Below, one piece after another: positions 10,258-19,973 of a stretch of 64,000 nt of DNA (positions are counted from its first letter, which is position 1; each line of letters opens with the position of its first letter). The position numbers and the translations under genes were made by a program. The DNA is from Thereva unica (taxonomy: Eukaryota; Arthropoda; Insecta; Diptera; Therevidae). The notes beneath the pieces were generated by a model, which was given only the letters and a program-made list of their open reading frames with translations, had not been told where the DNA came from and made no database searches. The DNA is taken from the NCBI GenBank assembly GCA_949987705.1, contig OX465281.1, forward strand, positions 167,228,516-167,292,515. The letters run 5' to 3'.

Positions 10258-10651
10258 TGTCACATAGACATTTGATCTGGCGCACTTGATCTAATCACTT
10301 TTACTTTGCTTCGCATAATTAAACATAATAATTCTTGGAAATATTCCCACGCGAATTTAATTCAAAAACCATTATCATTTGATACGATAATTTTATCTTT
10401 CTAAGAAATGCACTTGCACAAACAAGTGCATTACAATGTCTAGACACGCCGCCTCAGTTTGCATCATGCATTCTGCTGATGCAACATTTTTATGTTACCA
10501 ACAATTATAACAATTGTAAGAGATGCAACGATCATCTCAAATACTAAAAAGTCAGTTCTTGTTCAACAGTAGTCGCATGCACAATAAATAAGAATTAAAT
10601 AACGAAGGTTCCGTTTTTTATTAAAATTCCTTTTCAAAAACAATTATTACT
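10258..10651 (+). repeat. 5' LTR of the errantivirus-like element
   Basis: It starts TGTCACATAG and ends AATTATTACT; the last T may be shared with the primer site. It carries TCAGTT (10552-10557), an arthropod initiator motif, and AATAAA (10583-10588) about 30 bp downstream, implying a short R region and a TATA-less promoter. Confidence 0.92.
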
Positions 10652-10666
10652 GGCGCAGTCGGTAAA
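10651..10666 (+). other. Primer binding site
   Basis: TGGCGCAGTCGGTAAA directly follows the 5' LTR. It closely resembles the primer site of Drosophila 17.6/297-type errantiviruses, which are primed by a serine tRNA; that tRNA assignment is from family knowledge. Confidence 0.75.
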
Positions 10667-11597
10667 ATAAATGAAAACGCAGTAAAAGTGTGTTCAAGTT
10701 TATTTCTCCCAAACGCAGTAAAAGTGTGTTCAAGTTTATTTCTCCCAAGCGCGGTAAAAGTGCAAAGGGCTTTGTTACGCTAAACGCAGTGTAAAAATGT
10801 GGTAGCAACAACAGGATAATCTAAAAGTGCGTTAATAAGTGCAATTGTTACACTAAACACAGCGCAAAAATGTGTTAGTAATAACTTTAGCCACGCAGTA
10901 AAAGTTTAATTTACTAAAGAGTAAAGTGCAAATTGTCACTAAAGTGCATAATTTATGCATACAAAATTTTTTTTGTGGAAAAAGAAAAATTTGAAGCAAC
11001 AAGAAGGTGGTCATCCAATTCTGTGGAAAAGGAAAATTTGAAGCAACAAGAAGGTGGTCATCTAATTCTAACCCTTGCAACCATTACCCACGGTGGACGA
11101 TCCCGTGCAACAATCAACAAACAACTACTACTTTAAGTACAAGTAAGATTTAAAACCTTAACTTTAAAAAATAAAAAAAAATAAAATAAAAATAAATTAA
11201 ATAATAATTAAATAGAGTAGAAAAATTGATACTAGTGAATTAATTTATATTTGACTTAAATAAATTTGTGAATTATTGTGATGCGTTAATGCGAAAGAGA
11301 TAATTTTTTTTTGTGTTTGTTTTGAGTTCATAAAGTCTAAAGGTATAAAACAAATTAAATTTCATGATCGTGCGGTTAAATAGTATTGTTAGATAAATTC
11401 AAATAGCGAATCGTAATAATAATTATTATACGGGATATTTTCGTCAACTTAGTTTCTGCCCTTTTATTAGTTTGTTAGTGAAGGTTGTCGGATAAATTCA
11501 CGATAGTGCTGTTAGATAGTATTGTCAAATAAAGAATCCTTGAGAGTAACTGTCTTTGTCACACAAACCAATTCGTCTTAGCTAAAGCGGCAATAAG
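10667..11597 (+). other. Leader of the errantivirus-like element, with tandem repeats and a possible splice donor
   Basis: There is no gene in this 930-base leader. Two sets of direct repeats occur: a unit of about 46 bp containing AACGCAGTAAAAGTGTGTTC at about 10675-10765, and a unit of about 50 bp containing TTTGAAGCAACAAGAAGGTG at about 10990-11070. CAAGTAAGAT with GT at 11144 could be the donor for a spliced env RNA; this is inference. Confidence 0.6.
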
Positions 11598-12611
11598 ATG
11601 GAGGAATTGAGTATAACGGAGAGATTTCGGTTTGTTACTAGCAGCTTAAGCTGTATAATGCCATTCGATGGTGAACCCAATTCGTTAGCAAACTTTATTA
11701 GCAGAATAGAATGTCTGATTCCGATACTAGAGACCTTCGATAATAATTATAAACGCTCTATACTAGGTTTTATTAAAGATAAAGTGATAGGTAAAGCACG
11801 TAGAACCCTACTAATGAACGGCGATGCCAGTACTTGGGGTGATCTTAAATCCATTCTAATTAAAGGACATGGCGAAAGTTTCTCAATCAATTCCCTGATA
11901 GACAAAGTTAGGTCATGCAGATGTAATGGAACAATTCAGGATTTTTATGAAAACTTAACAACTTTATTGTGCAGACTAAATAACGCTCACCTTTTAGGGG
12001 ATGGGGAAAACGATGAACAAATTGAGAGTAATCGAAGAATAGTTTTGGATGCTTTCAAACAAGGGTTACCAGAACCAGTGAAAGGAATTATAATTAGTAG
12101 AAACCCAGACACGCTACCTGGAGCGTACGAAATAATTCAGGAAAATGGGTATTCAAATTATAGCAATAGCAGAAATGATAATTTATACAGGCACAATAAA
12201 ATACCGTCTTTCACTAACAATGGTTTTACGAGGAACTCAGGTATTAATAATAATAATTACCATCTTAAGAATAACAATAGAAATCGTCGTAATAATAATT
12301 ACTATAATAACAATTTTAATAATAATAACAATAATACCAACCTTAATAATAATGGCAAGCTTCGTTATAATAACCCGAACTATCGTAACAGTAATTTTCA
12401 CAATAATAATAATCTTTTTAACAACAACTATCGCCCACAAAATGGCATTAATGGTAGCTATGGCAGATTGCCACAGAATGAACATAGTTCCAATAGAAAT
12501 AACAACAATTTTAACCGCAACGACGAGCCCGAAGCAATGGAAGTTTCTCTCAATCATAACGATCCGCAACAAAATTTTCACGTAGGCGGTCGAAACGTCT
12601 TCCCTATTTAA
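11598..12611 (+). CDS. gag: Gag, errantivirus-like, with Asn-rich C-terminus
   Basis: 337 residues from ATG 11598 to TAA 12609-12611. Residues 1 to about 190 are capsid-like (FDGEPNSLANFISRIE near the start, helical, charged). From about residue 195 the protein is extremely Asn-rich, with scattered Arg and Tyr, up to about residue 315. There is no CCHC zinc knuckle, as is usual in errantivirus Gag; the Arg/Asn tail may take the RNA-binding role. The pol frame overlaps the end in -1 register with a slippery heptamer at 12572-12578. Antisense and alternate-frame readings of the Asn stretch give Ile/Val-rich shadows that are not genes. Confidence 0.88.
   Translation: MEELSITERFRFVTSSLSCIMPFDGEPNSLANFISRIECLIPILETFDNNYKRSILGFIKDKVIGKARRTLLMNGDASTWGDLKSILIKGHGESFSINSLIDKVRSCRCNGTIQDFYENLTTLLCRLNNAHLLGDGENDEQIESNRRIVLDAFKQGLPEPVKGIIISRNPDTLPGAYEIIQENGYSNYSNSRNDNLYRHNKIPSFTNNGFTRNSGINNNNYHLKNNNRNRRNNNYYNNNFNNNNNNTNLNNNGKLRYNNPNYRNSNFHNNNNLFNNNYRPQNGINGSYGRLPQNEHSSNRNNNNFNRNDEPEAMEVSLNHNDPQQNFHVGGRNVFPI
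12572..12578 (+). promoter_or_regulatory. Candidate -1 ribosomal frameshift heptamer
   Basis: A AAT TTT, in the gag reading phase, fits the X XXY YYZ rule. The only stretch where the pol frame is open before the gag stop is 12560-12611, and the heptamer lies inside it. I did not find a clear downstream pseudoknot by eye. Confidence 0.65.
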
Positions 12612-15600
12612 TAATTCATACACCAATCAGAAAGTTGAGATTCATTGTAGATACTGGAGCCGAATATAGCATAATAAACCCGCAGTTATGTAACCCCAAA
12701 TGGAGAGTATCTTCTGATTACTACAAAATTACAGTGTTGAATCGCGAAATACACTCAAATGTCCTATACAAAATACCTCTCTTTAAAGAATTTAACGAAG
12801 ACCGTTACGCGAATTTTTTGGAATATCCCTTTCATAATTATTTCGATGGATTACTCGGAAATAATGTTCTATTAGATTTAAATTCCATTGTCGACTACAA
12901 ACACAGACGCCTAATTACGGATCAAGCTAACCTTCCTATATATCTGAACCAAGGCGAAGAAGATTATTCATTAAATGGCGAAACACAGGAGATACTTATC
13001 AACGAATCCACAGGCTACACTATAAACGAACCTTCTCACAATGTTTTTGCTAAACACTTGAACGAGAAAGACATAGGCAAATTGAAGTTTCTCCTTCGCG
13101 GTTATAAAGACCTATTCTTCAATGACGGCGACAATCTGTCTTTTACTAGTAGAATAAAACATAGAATTGTCACCAAAAACGACATACCAATTTATAGTAA
13201 ATTATACCGGTATCCTGAAGTCCATCGCAACGAAGTTGACAAACAAATTAAGGAAATGTTGCAACAAAAAATAATTGTACCAAGCAATAGCCCATACAAT
13301 GCTCCTCTATGGGTTGTACCCAAGAAGTCTGATAATAGCGGAAAGCAAAAGTGGAGAATCGTAATCGATTACCGTAAACTAAACGAGCAAACAATAGAAG
13401 ACAGATATCCAATGCCAAACATTGACGACCTTTTGGACAAATTAGGAAAATGCAGCTATTTCACTACTCTAGATCTGGCGAAAGGGTTCCACCAGATCGA
13501 GTTGGATCCCCGCGACAGAGTTAAAACTGCTTTCTCGACGGCCAACGGTCATTATGAATTTACTAGAATGCCGTTTGGACTAAAAAACGCACCCGCAACC
13601 TTTCAGAGATTAATTAATGATGTATTGGAAGATTTTATTAATAAGACCTGTGTCGTGTACTTGGACGACATACTTGTATTCTCCACCAGTTTTGAAGAAC
13701 ATTTACATTCATTAAAGAAAATATTTCAAAAATTAAGAGATTGTAACCTAAAAATTCAAATGGACAAGTGTCACTTTGCGGCCGAGTCTACAAAATTTCT
13801 GGGGCACATTATCACTAATAATGGCGTTAAACCCGATGATAATAAAGTACAGACAATAAAATCATTAAAACTTCCGAGAACCGCAAAAGAAATAAAACAG
13901 TTTTTGGGGATAACTGGGTATTATCGAAAGTTTATGAAGGATTACGCCAGGATAGCCTATCCTATGATAAAATACTTAAAGAAAAATAATAAAGTAAACG
14001 TTAACGACAGGGAATATGTCGACGCATTCAATAAATTAAAATTATTATTAGTAAATGATCCCGTACTAAAACGACCAGACTTTAACAAAACTTTTACCTT
14101 AACAACAGACGCTTCGATGTACGCGTTAGGAGCAGTTCTAAGCCAGAGCAACCATCCCGTCTGCTACGCATCTCGCACTTTAAACGATCACGAAATAAAT
14201 TATTCTCCAATTGAGAAGGAGCTTCTTGCAATTGTATGGTCCGTAAAATATTTCCGCATGTATTTGTATGGCCGAAAATTTCAAATTTTCACTGACCATA
14301 AACCACTTGTATGGCTAAACAGCATAAAGGAACCGAATATGAAACTCCAAAGATGGAAAATATTACTTAACGAGTACGACTTCGAAATTAATTATGTAAA
14401 AGGAAAGGAAAACAAAGTAGCAGACGGCCTCAGTAGATACGTTAAGAGGGATGAACAACTTGATGACGATGAAGTATCATTGTTGAACACCACCACACCA
14501 CCGAAGGCCGAGATTTTCAATAATGAAGTAAGCAACGTTGTTAACGTTGGCACTAGTAGCATGGACGTTGAAGTTATGTCTACAACGAGTACAGCAGCGA
14601 ATGGAACGAGCGGCAACTCGAATCGCATAAGAGTTACGGAAAAATGCATTAACATTTATAAAAATCAAATTTACTTAAACTATGGACCAAAAGAAAAGTT
14701 CACAACTAAAATTATACATAAAAGGTGTCAGAATCACATAATAATTGACGAGAATTCGAATTTACTAGACGCCATGAGAAGGATTTTAATAAGCAAAGGG
14801 CTAATGTGCATTTACTGCGAAAACGATGAACTTTTCCTCAGGTTCGAAGCTTTGTACTTCGATTATTTTTCAAATAACAGTAACTTAAGAATATACCGAT
14901 CAAATATCAAACTAATAGATGTAACGGATAGGGAGGAAATGATCACCAGCATCAAGGAAGAACATCTGAGAAATAATCACCGAGGAATAAATGAAGTGTT
15001 CTCGGAATTGAAATTGAGAGTTTTCTTCCCAGACATGCTTAAGTTAATAACAAAATTTATTAACAACTGCGAGGTCTGCCAACTGGCAAAATTTGATCGT
15101 CAACCTCCCAAAATCCCCTTCCGACTGACTGAGTCTGGAACGAAATTTAACGACATAGTTCACATGGACATTTGGTTCCCTTGCAGAAATGTAATGTACC
15201 TTACCACGATAGACAAATTCTCTAAATATGCCACATTACATAAATTGAACGATAGAACATGGATTTCCATCTTAACAGCCCTAAAGGAAAGGATAAGATT
15301 TTTGGGAAAAATGAGAAAATTGATCTACGATAATGATAGATGTATGTTGCACAATTCTGTAACATTATTTTTATCAGAAAATCAGATTATTGCCCACACA
15401 ACTACGGCACATAATAAGACAGGTAACTCAGATGTAGAAAGATTACATGGCACACTGAATGAACATCTAAGATTAATGGAAGTGGATAGGTCAAGTAACG
15501 ATAAGGATTTGGAGGAAAAACTACACGACATAATTACAATCTACAACTCTACGATACATTCCACTACAAAGCTACGACCAATTGACTTTTTAGAAAAAGA

Positions 15601-15868
15601 TTTCGATAGAAGCGATATTAGCGCATTATCCGATAAGTTTATAAAGGAAAAACGCGACAGGATAGATAAATTAAATAAGAATAGGGATCAGAGCTTTCAA
15701 TTGAATGACAACATAGTAATTAACAGGGAAATAGCAAAATGTAAACCAAAGTATAAGAAATTAAATAACTTTAGAACGGAAAATAGTTACGTAATAGATA
15801 CTAGTAATAAACGAAACACCCGGTACGTAAGAAACCAATTGAAACGTAAATACAAACATAAAAATTGA
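12579..15868 (+). CDS. pol: Pol polyprotein: protease, RT, RNase H, integrase
   Basis: The frame is open from 12560 to the TGA at 15866-15868 and has no ATG start, so entry by -1 frameshift from gag is likely. Domains in order: aspartic protease VDTGAEYSI (12650); RT with TLDLAKGFHQIELDP (13470), GLKNAPATFQR (13580) and catalytic YLDD (13660); RNase H TTDASMYALGAVLSQ (14105) and TDHKPLVWL (14293); integrase zinc-binding region with HLRNNHRG (14960) and CEVCQ (15070); core residues in HMDIWFP (15165), YDNDRCMLHN (15330) and the glutamate in GNSDVERLHG (15425), a DDE arrangement. No stop or frameshift was seen, and length is normal for the group. It carries out reverse transcription and integration. 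Confidence 0.93.
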
Positions 15869-15870
15869 GT

Positions 15871-15888
15871 TTCACTTTTCTTTTTCAG
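15871..15888 (+). promoter_or_regulatory. Candidate splice acceptor for env RNA
   Basis: A pyrimidine run ends in TTTTTCAG at 15888, two bases before the env ATG at 15890. Errantivirus Env is made from a spliced RNA, so this is a plausible acceptor, paired perhaps with the donor at 11144. Confidence 0.6.
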
Positions 15889-15889
15889 A

Positions 15890-17443
15890 ATGATTACCAT
15901 TCTGTTTCTTCTGGCGACGGCGACGTCGATATCAGCACAACGACTGGAAATAACCCCAATAAATACAGAAAACGGATACGCACTCTTCAAAATTGAAGAA
16001 AAATTAGTTGTAGACTCATTCATTAAAATATTACATGTAGTAAATTTGACAAGATATGGCGAACTTATAAATCTAATTGAAAATAACGTGAAATCCTTGC
16101 ACTTAGTCGACGAAGAAAATAATACCGTATTGTTGGAGAGAGAACTGAAATTATTGAAGCATAATTATAAAATAATAATACCGCATATCTACAGAAACCA
16201 CAGGAACAAAAGAGGGCTTGTGAACGTTTTGGGGAAAGGATTTAAATTCCTTGCAGGAACAATGGACAACGACGACGCAATAGAAATTTACAAACATTTG
16301 GAAAACTTGGACACCAATACAAAGAATACGATAAACGAACTTAATCAACAGGTTGTTATCAATAATAACCTTATTAAAAATGTAGAAGTTATGAACGAAC
16401 ATTTGAATAAAACACAAACAGAGTTAAATAAATATCTCCTACATATCACGAAAGAAACTAACAAGATTACACATTCTCAAAACCAATCAAAATACATCCT
16501 TAAAGTATACGCAGACATTACCACGTTGAATAGACAGTTAGAGAAATTTGCAGACATCATTTTACTAAGTAAACTGAATGTACTCGCTCACGACATTCTC
16601 ACGGACGAGGAGGCGACTAAGTACAACATAACTGTTGAATGCATTCCATTTATGCGAAGTGGTATAATTTTTAATGAAAATCTACTGATCTTCGCGATTG
16701 GTATACCTCGTTTTACTACCGAAAAATACTATAAAGCAATCGTAGTACCATTTCCAAATGATAAATTCGAGCAGATAGACTCGGGAAATATGGAAGTAAT
16801 TATTCAGGAAAGGAATGTCTATAATGATTGCGAAGGTATTCTAGTTAGGAAAAATTTAAAACTTCATAATGATCATTGCATTAGAAATTTATTGAAAGAA
16901 AAAAATATTTGCACATTTAAGTTTGATAATGAAACCGCTATCGAGAAAATATCCGATAACTTAATAATCTCAAGGAATCTGCCTCCAACCAAATTAAATA
17001 CGGATTGTGTGAGCCAAGATTTAATCATAAAAAATAATAATGTATTAAAATTTAAGGATTGTAATGTAAAGATCGGAAATTATTCATTTAAGAATCATGC
17101 AGATAAATTTTTTGATACTATGATAATACCAATAACGTACCTTAATTTTACGAAACAAATCAAGAACTTAACATTAGAAAATTTACATTTAAATACTATC
17201 ACTAATAGAGAGCAAATAGAATACGTGAAATATAAGAACAATTTCGTAACGTACTTTTCTTTAAGTTGGAGCTCTGTAATTGTACTTGCAATAGTCATCA
17301 TAATTGTATTAAAAATACGTTCAAGAAAATTTAACAATGTTAACATTAAATTACATGAAAGTATTGAACTAAAAGATAAAGCTACTCCTACTTCCAATAG
17401 GGAAAGGAATGTAGATCCATTTGCCGAGGCTGCAAATGCTTAA
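15890..17443 (+). CDS. env: Env glycoprotein, errantivirus-like, open reading frame
   Basis: 517 residues. A hydrophobic signal peptide (about residues 1-17, ending near SISA) is followed by an ectodomain with several N-x-S/T sites. A furin-type site RNKR lies at residues 105-108, followed by a glycine-containing hydrophobic segment typical of the fusion-peptide region in errantivirus Env, a class related to baculovirus F proteins. A coiled-coil-like, Asn/Leu-rich segment spans about 145-215. One C-terminal membrane anchor (about residues 455-475, rich in Ile/Val) is followed by a cytoplasmic tail of about 42 residues. No break is visible. Whether it is expressed or functional cannot be told from sequence. 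Confidence 0.88.
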   Translation: MITILFLLATATSISAQRLEITPINTENGYALFKIEEKLVVDSFIKILHVVNLTRYGELINLIENNVKSLHLVDEENNTVLLERELKLLKHNYKIIIPHIYRNHRNKRGLVNVLGKGFKFLAGTMDNDDAIEIYKHLENLDTNTKNTINELNQQVVINNNLIKNVEVMNEHLNKTQTELNKYLLHITKETNKITHSQNQSKYILKVYADITTLNRQLEKFADIILLSKLNVLAHDILTDEEATKYNITVECIPFMRSGIIFNENLLIFAIGIPRFTTEKYYKAIVVPFPNDKFEQIDSGNMEVIIQERNVYNDCEGILVRKNLKLHNDHCIRNLLKEKNICTFKFDNETAIEKISDNLIISRNLPPTKLNTDCVSQDLIIKNNNVLKFKDCNVKIGNYSFKNHADKFFDTMIIPITYLNFTKQIKNLTLENLHLNTITNREQIEYVKYKNNFVTYFSLSWSSVIVLAIVIIIVLKIRSRKFNNVNIKLHESIELKDKATPTSNRERNVDPFAEAANA

Positions 17444-17453
17444 AGAGGGGAGG
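17444..17453 (+). other. Polypurine tract
   Basis: AGAGGGGAGG sits between the env stop and the 3' LTR, where plus-strand DNA synthesis is primed. Confidence 0.85.
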
Positions 17454-17847
17454 TGTCACATAGACATTTGATCTGGCGCACTTGATCTAATCACTTTTAC
17501 TTTGCTTCGCATAATTAAACATAATAATTCTTGGAAATATTCCCACGCGAATTTAATTCAAAAACCATTATCATTTGATACGATAATTTTATCTTTCTAA
17601 GAAATGCACTTGCACAAACAAGTGCATTACAATGTCTAGACACGCCGCCTCAGTTTGCATCATGCATTCTGCTGATGCAACATTTTTATGTTACCAACAA
17701 TTATAACAATTGTAAGAGATGCAACGATCATCTCAAATACTAAAAAGTCAGTTCTTGTTCAACAGTAGTCGCATGCACAATAAATAAGAATTAAATAACG
17801 AAGGTTCCGTTTTTTATTAAAATTCCTTTTCAAAAACAATTATTACT
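17454..17847 (+). repeat. 3' LTR of the errantivirus-like element
   Basis: 394 bp, starting TGTCACATAG and ending AATTATTACT. Line-by-line reading shows no difference from the 5' LTR. It is followed by the ATAT duplication. Confidence 0.92.
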
Positions 17848-17851
17848 ATAT

Positions 17852-18333
17852 ATACCAACAGAATTTCGTTTGAAGTTCGTACTCACAAAACAAAAAGTAC
17901 ACAGAAAAACGGAATTCCGTGCATCTTTTTACGAGTATTTTATATGTTTAACTGTATACCGTTCGAACTCGATACTAGTAATTTTTTTTTGACAAAAAAG
18001 CCGAATGCAGGTATTTGTTTTAAAATTAATATTTTGTTTTATTTTGATACAATTGACTGAAAAGACAAATGAACGAAGCCTACTATGGAGTTCAAACGGA
18101 ATTCCATTCAGTATTTTTGCAATTTAATTCTACACGGAAAAATCCTCGTAGAAAATTTTGTGGAGAAGTAAACCCAGACTATTATGTATTAATTAATAAC
18201 TAGTTGGGATCCCCGTTACCGAAATTCGGTCACAAAAACAATAAATATATGTATAAAATTCACGATTTGTTCGATTTTAAATTCAATTTAAATATTTTTA
18301 TTTCAAAAAAAAATTATACGAAATGGCGAATTT
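17852..18333. other. Non-coding; copy of a dispersed repeat
   Basis: No gene. About 17862-17985 carries GTACTCACAAAACAAAAAGT, a run of GGAATTCCGTG and ATCTTTTTACG, shared with 20583-20742 in the same order and orientation. The second half of this gap is AT-rich with nothing recognisable. Confidence 0.55.
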
Positions 18334-19783
18334 TTAATTACTATGAAACATTTCCATTGTCGCTCCAGAGCATCTAAAATTTCCCAGGATTTTTTTAATC
18401 GCATCCATGAGGTCTTGCTTGGCTATGTAGTGGAAAATAGCAGCAACATCAGTTACTACAGCATCATTGAAACGACGAATATCAACTTGGTTATTAACTT
18501 TTATGATCATAGAAACTTCAGCTGCAATATTCTCAGGTCTTTGACAATATTCATACATGGACCTGAATGAGTGAACAAAAGGATTAATCCGATCTAACTC
18601 CAAACCTATTTCACGCATAATATCAATATTACATTCAATATTCGCATTTCTATTTATTGTATGATTAGCAGCAGTATCTACATCATAGAAATACAATTGT
18701 GCATAACATGGAGGTCGGCCATAGCCAGGAATTAAGGCACCAGTTCGGTGATAGAAAATGTTATGGATTTTAAAATGATATATGCCATTTGCAGTGTCAT
18801 TTGACAAATTACACTCACAGCTAATCATTGCAAAGGCAGCATTATACGAACGAATATTTGCAAAAAAAATTTTAGAACGATTTTTAATACCACTTTCATT
18901 CGAAGTTAATCCTTCAAAAAAATTATTGAAAAAGTAATTTTGAGAAAGTGGAGGTAGATTAACTTTGCCTTTATGACAACACAAAGAAAATGCCTCAGTA
19001 TTACGTAAAGTTACTTCAATCAGAAAATGTTTGGCACGACAAAAATGACAACTCATATTAAGGCTGGCCGCACACGTACGGTTTCCATGTTCGGTTTCCG
19101 AATTCGGAATTCCGACTCGGGATTCCGTGAACTTAGCGCAGACGTTCGGTTTTTTGTATTAGGAATCGACAAAAATCGACGGATCGACAAAAAATACTGC
19201 CACAAAATACAACAAAATATAAAATGTACTCGGCACAGCACTGACGCGGTTCCGAATAGAAATTTCCTGACGTGTGCGCCGGTTAAGCAAAAATGTATGT
19301 GAGCGCTGCGTTCGGGATGACGCCATTCGGTTTTTTTTTTCGTTCGGATATTCCGAACGCAAGTCCTGGCTTCCGAACCGAATATCAGGAATGGTTTCCG
19401 AACGGAATATTTAAGAACGTGCGCGGTAAGTAGAATTATTTGTATGAAATGTCTGCATTCGGTTGTCCGAGTACGGAAACCGAACACAGAAATCGTACGT
19501 GTGCGGCCAGCCTAAAAGAACCACACGAAAACGAATCAAAATTAACCGGAATAACATTCAAAGCACATTTAAAAGAATCAGTCAAAATTTCTAAAGGTGC
19601 AACACCATCAACAAACATTTTATTATGAAATGCATCAACATTCATTTCATTCACACCACTATTCAATTCATTATTTACAACATTCATTTCATTAGCACTA
19701 CGTAAATTTCTAACGCGATTTCTAGTATTTTCGCGAAGCGATCTAAAATCGACATTCGAGTGTCCCCGTCGTTGTCTTGGCAT
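18334..19783 (-). pseudogene. Helitron-like N-terminal replicase fragment, split by a MITE
   Basis: Read from 19783: MPRQRRGHSNVDFRSLRENT, a typical basic Helitron start, up to FDSFSCGS; then an inserted MITE (19062-19512); then MSCHFCRAKHFLIEV, LCCHKGKVNLPPL and SYNAAFAMIS, the zinc-finger-like and conserved segments of the Helitron-like N domain. RRFNDAVVTDVAAIF near 18410 is the last recognisable motif; the end at 18334 looks foreign, and the HUH nuclease and helicase are missing. Excising the MITE with one TAA copy rejoins the frame, so the rest of this fragment is well preserved. Confidence 0.75.
19062..19512. mobile_element. 451-bp PIF/Harbinger-type MITE (TAA duplication)
   Basis: Inverted repeats begin GGCTGGCCGCACACGTACG at both ends. 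TAA at 19059-19061 and 19513-19515 is the target duplication typical of PIF/Harbinger. Many internal copies of TTCGG/CCGAA pairs give strong internal fold-back. The borders are confirmed by continuity of the Helitron frame. Confidence 0.85.
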
Positions 19784-19851
19784 TTTTAAAAGAAAACGCG
19801 GAAAAAACGTAAGTAGTCACCGATAAATTGCACTCAAAATTCGCAGTTAAC

Positions 19852-19973
19852 TGTTTGGAATGACAAAAATACAACTCAGATTCCGAGAACCATACGAAAA
19901 CGAATAAAAATTACGTAGAATAACATTCAAAGCACACTTAAATGAATCAATTAAAATTTCTAAAGGCATTCGC
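19852..19973 (-). pseudogene. Second, short copy of the Helitron N-terminal segment
   Basis: This stretch repeats, with changes, the segment around 19517-19606 and the first bases beyond the MITE site. The minus-strand reading PLEILIDSFKCALNVI matches PLEILTDSFKCALNVI in the longer copy. This copy has no MITE at the site, so it represents an empty-site relative. It decays on both sides. Confidence 0.65.

Larger units (their letters stand above)
10258..17847 (+). mobile_element. Complete errantivirus-like (17.6/297 group) LTR retrotransposon with env
   Basis: The element is 7,590 bp: LTR, primer site, long leader, gag, pol, env, polypurine tract, LTR. The LTRs (394 bp each) look identical by eye. 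The 4-bp duplication ATAT (10254-10257 and 17848-17851) matches the ATAT/TATA preference of the 17.6/297 group. All three reading frames are open. Errantiviruses are insect endogenous retroviruses; identical LTRs and intact frames indicate a very recent insertion. Confidence 0.93.

Noticed and set aside
12145..12626. Ile/Val-rich frames on both strands over gag
   Set aside because: Shadows of the Asn codon run in gag; the main frame has start, stop and neighbours of an errantivirus Gag.
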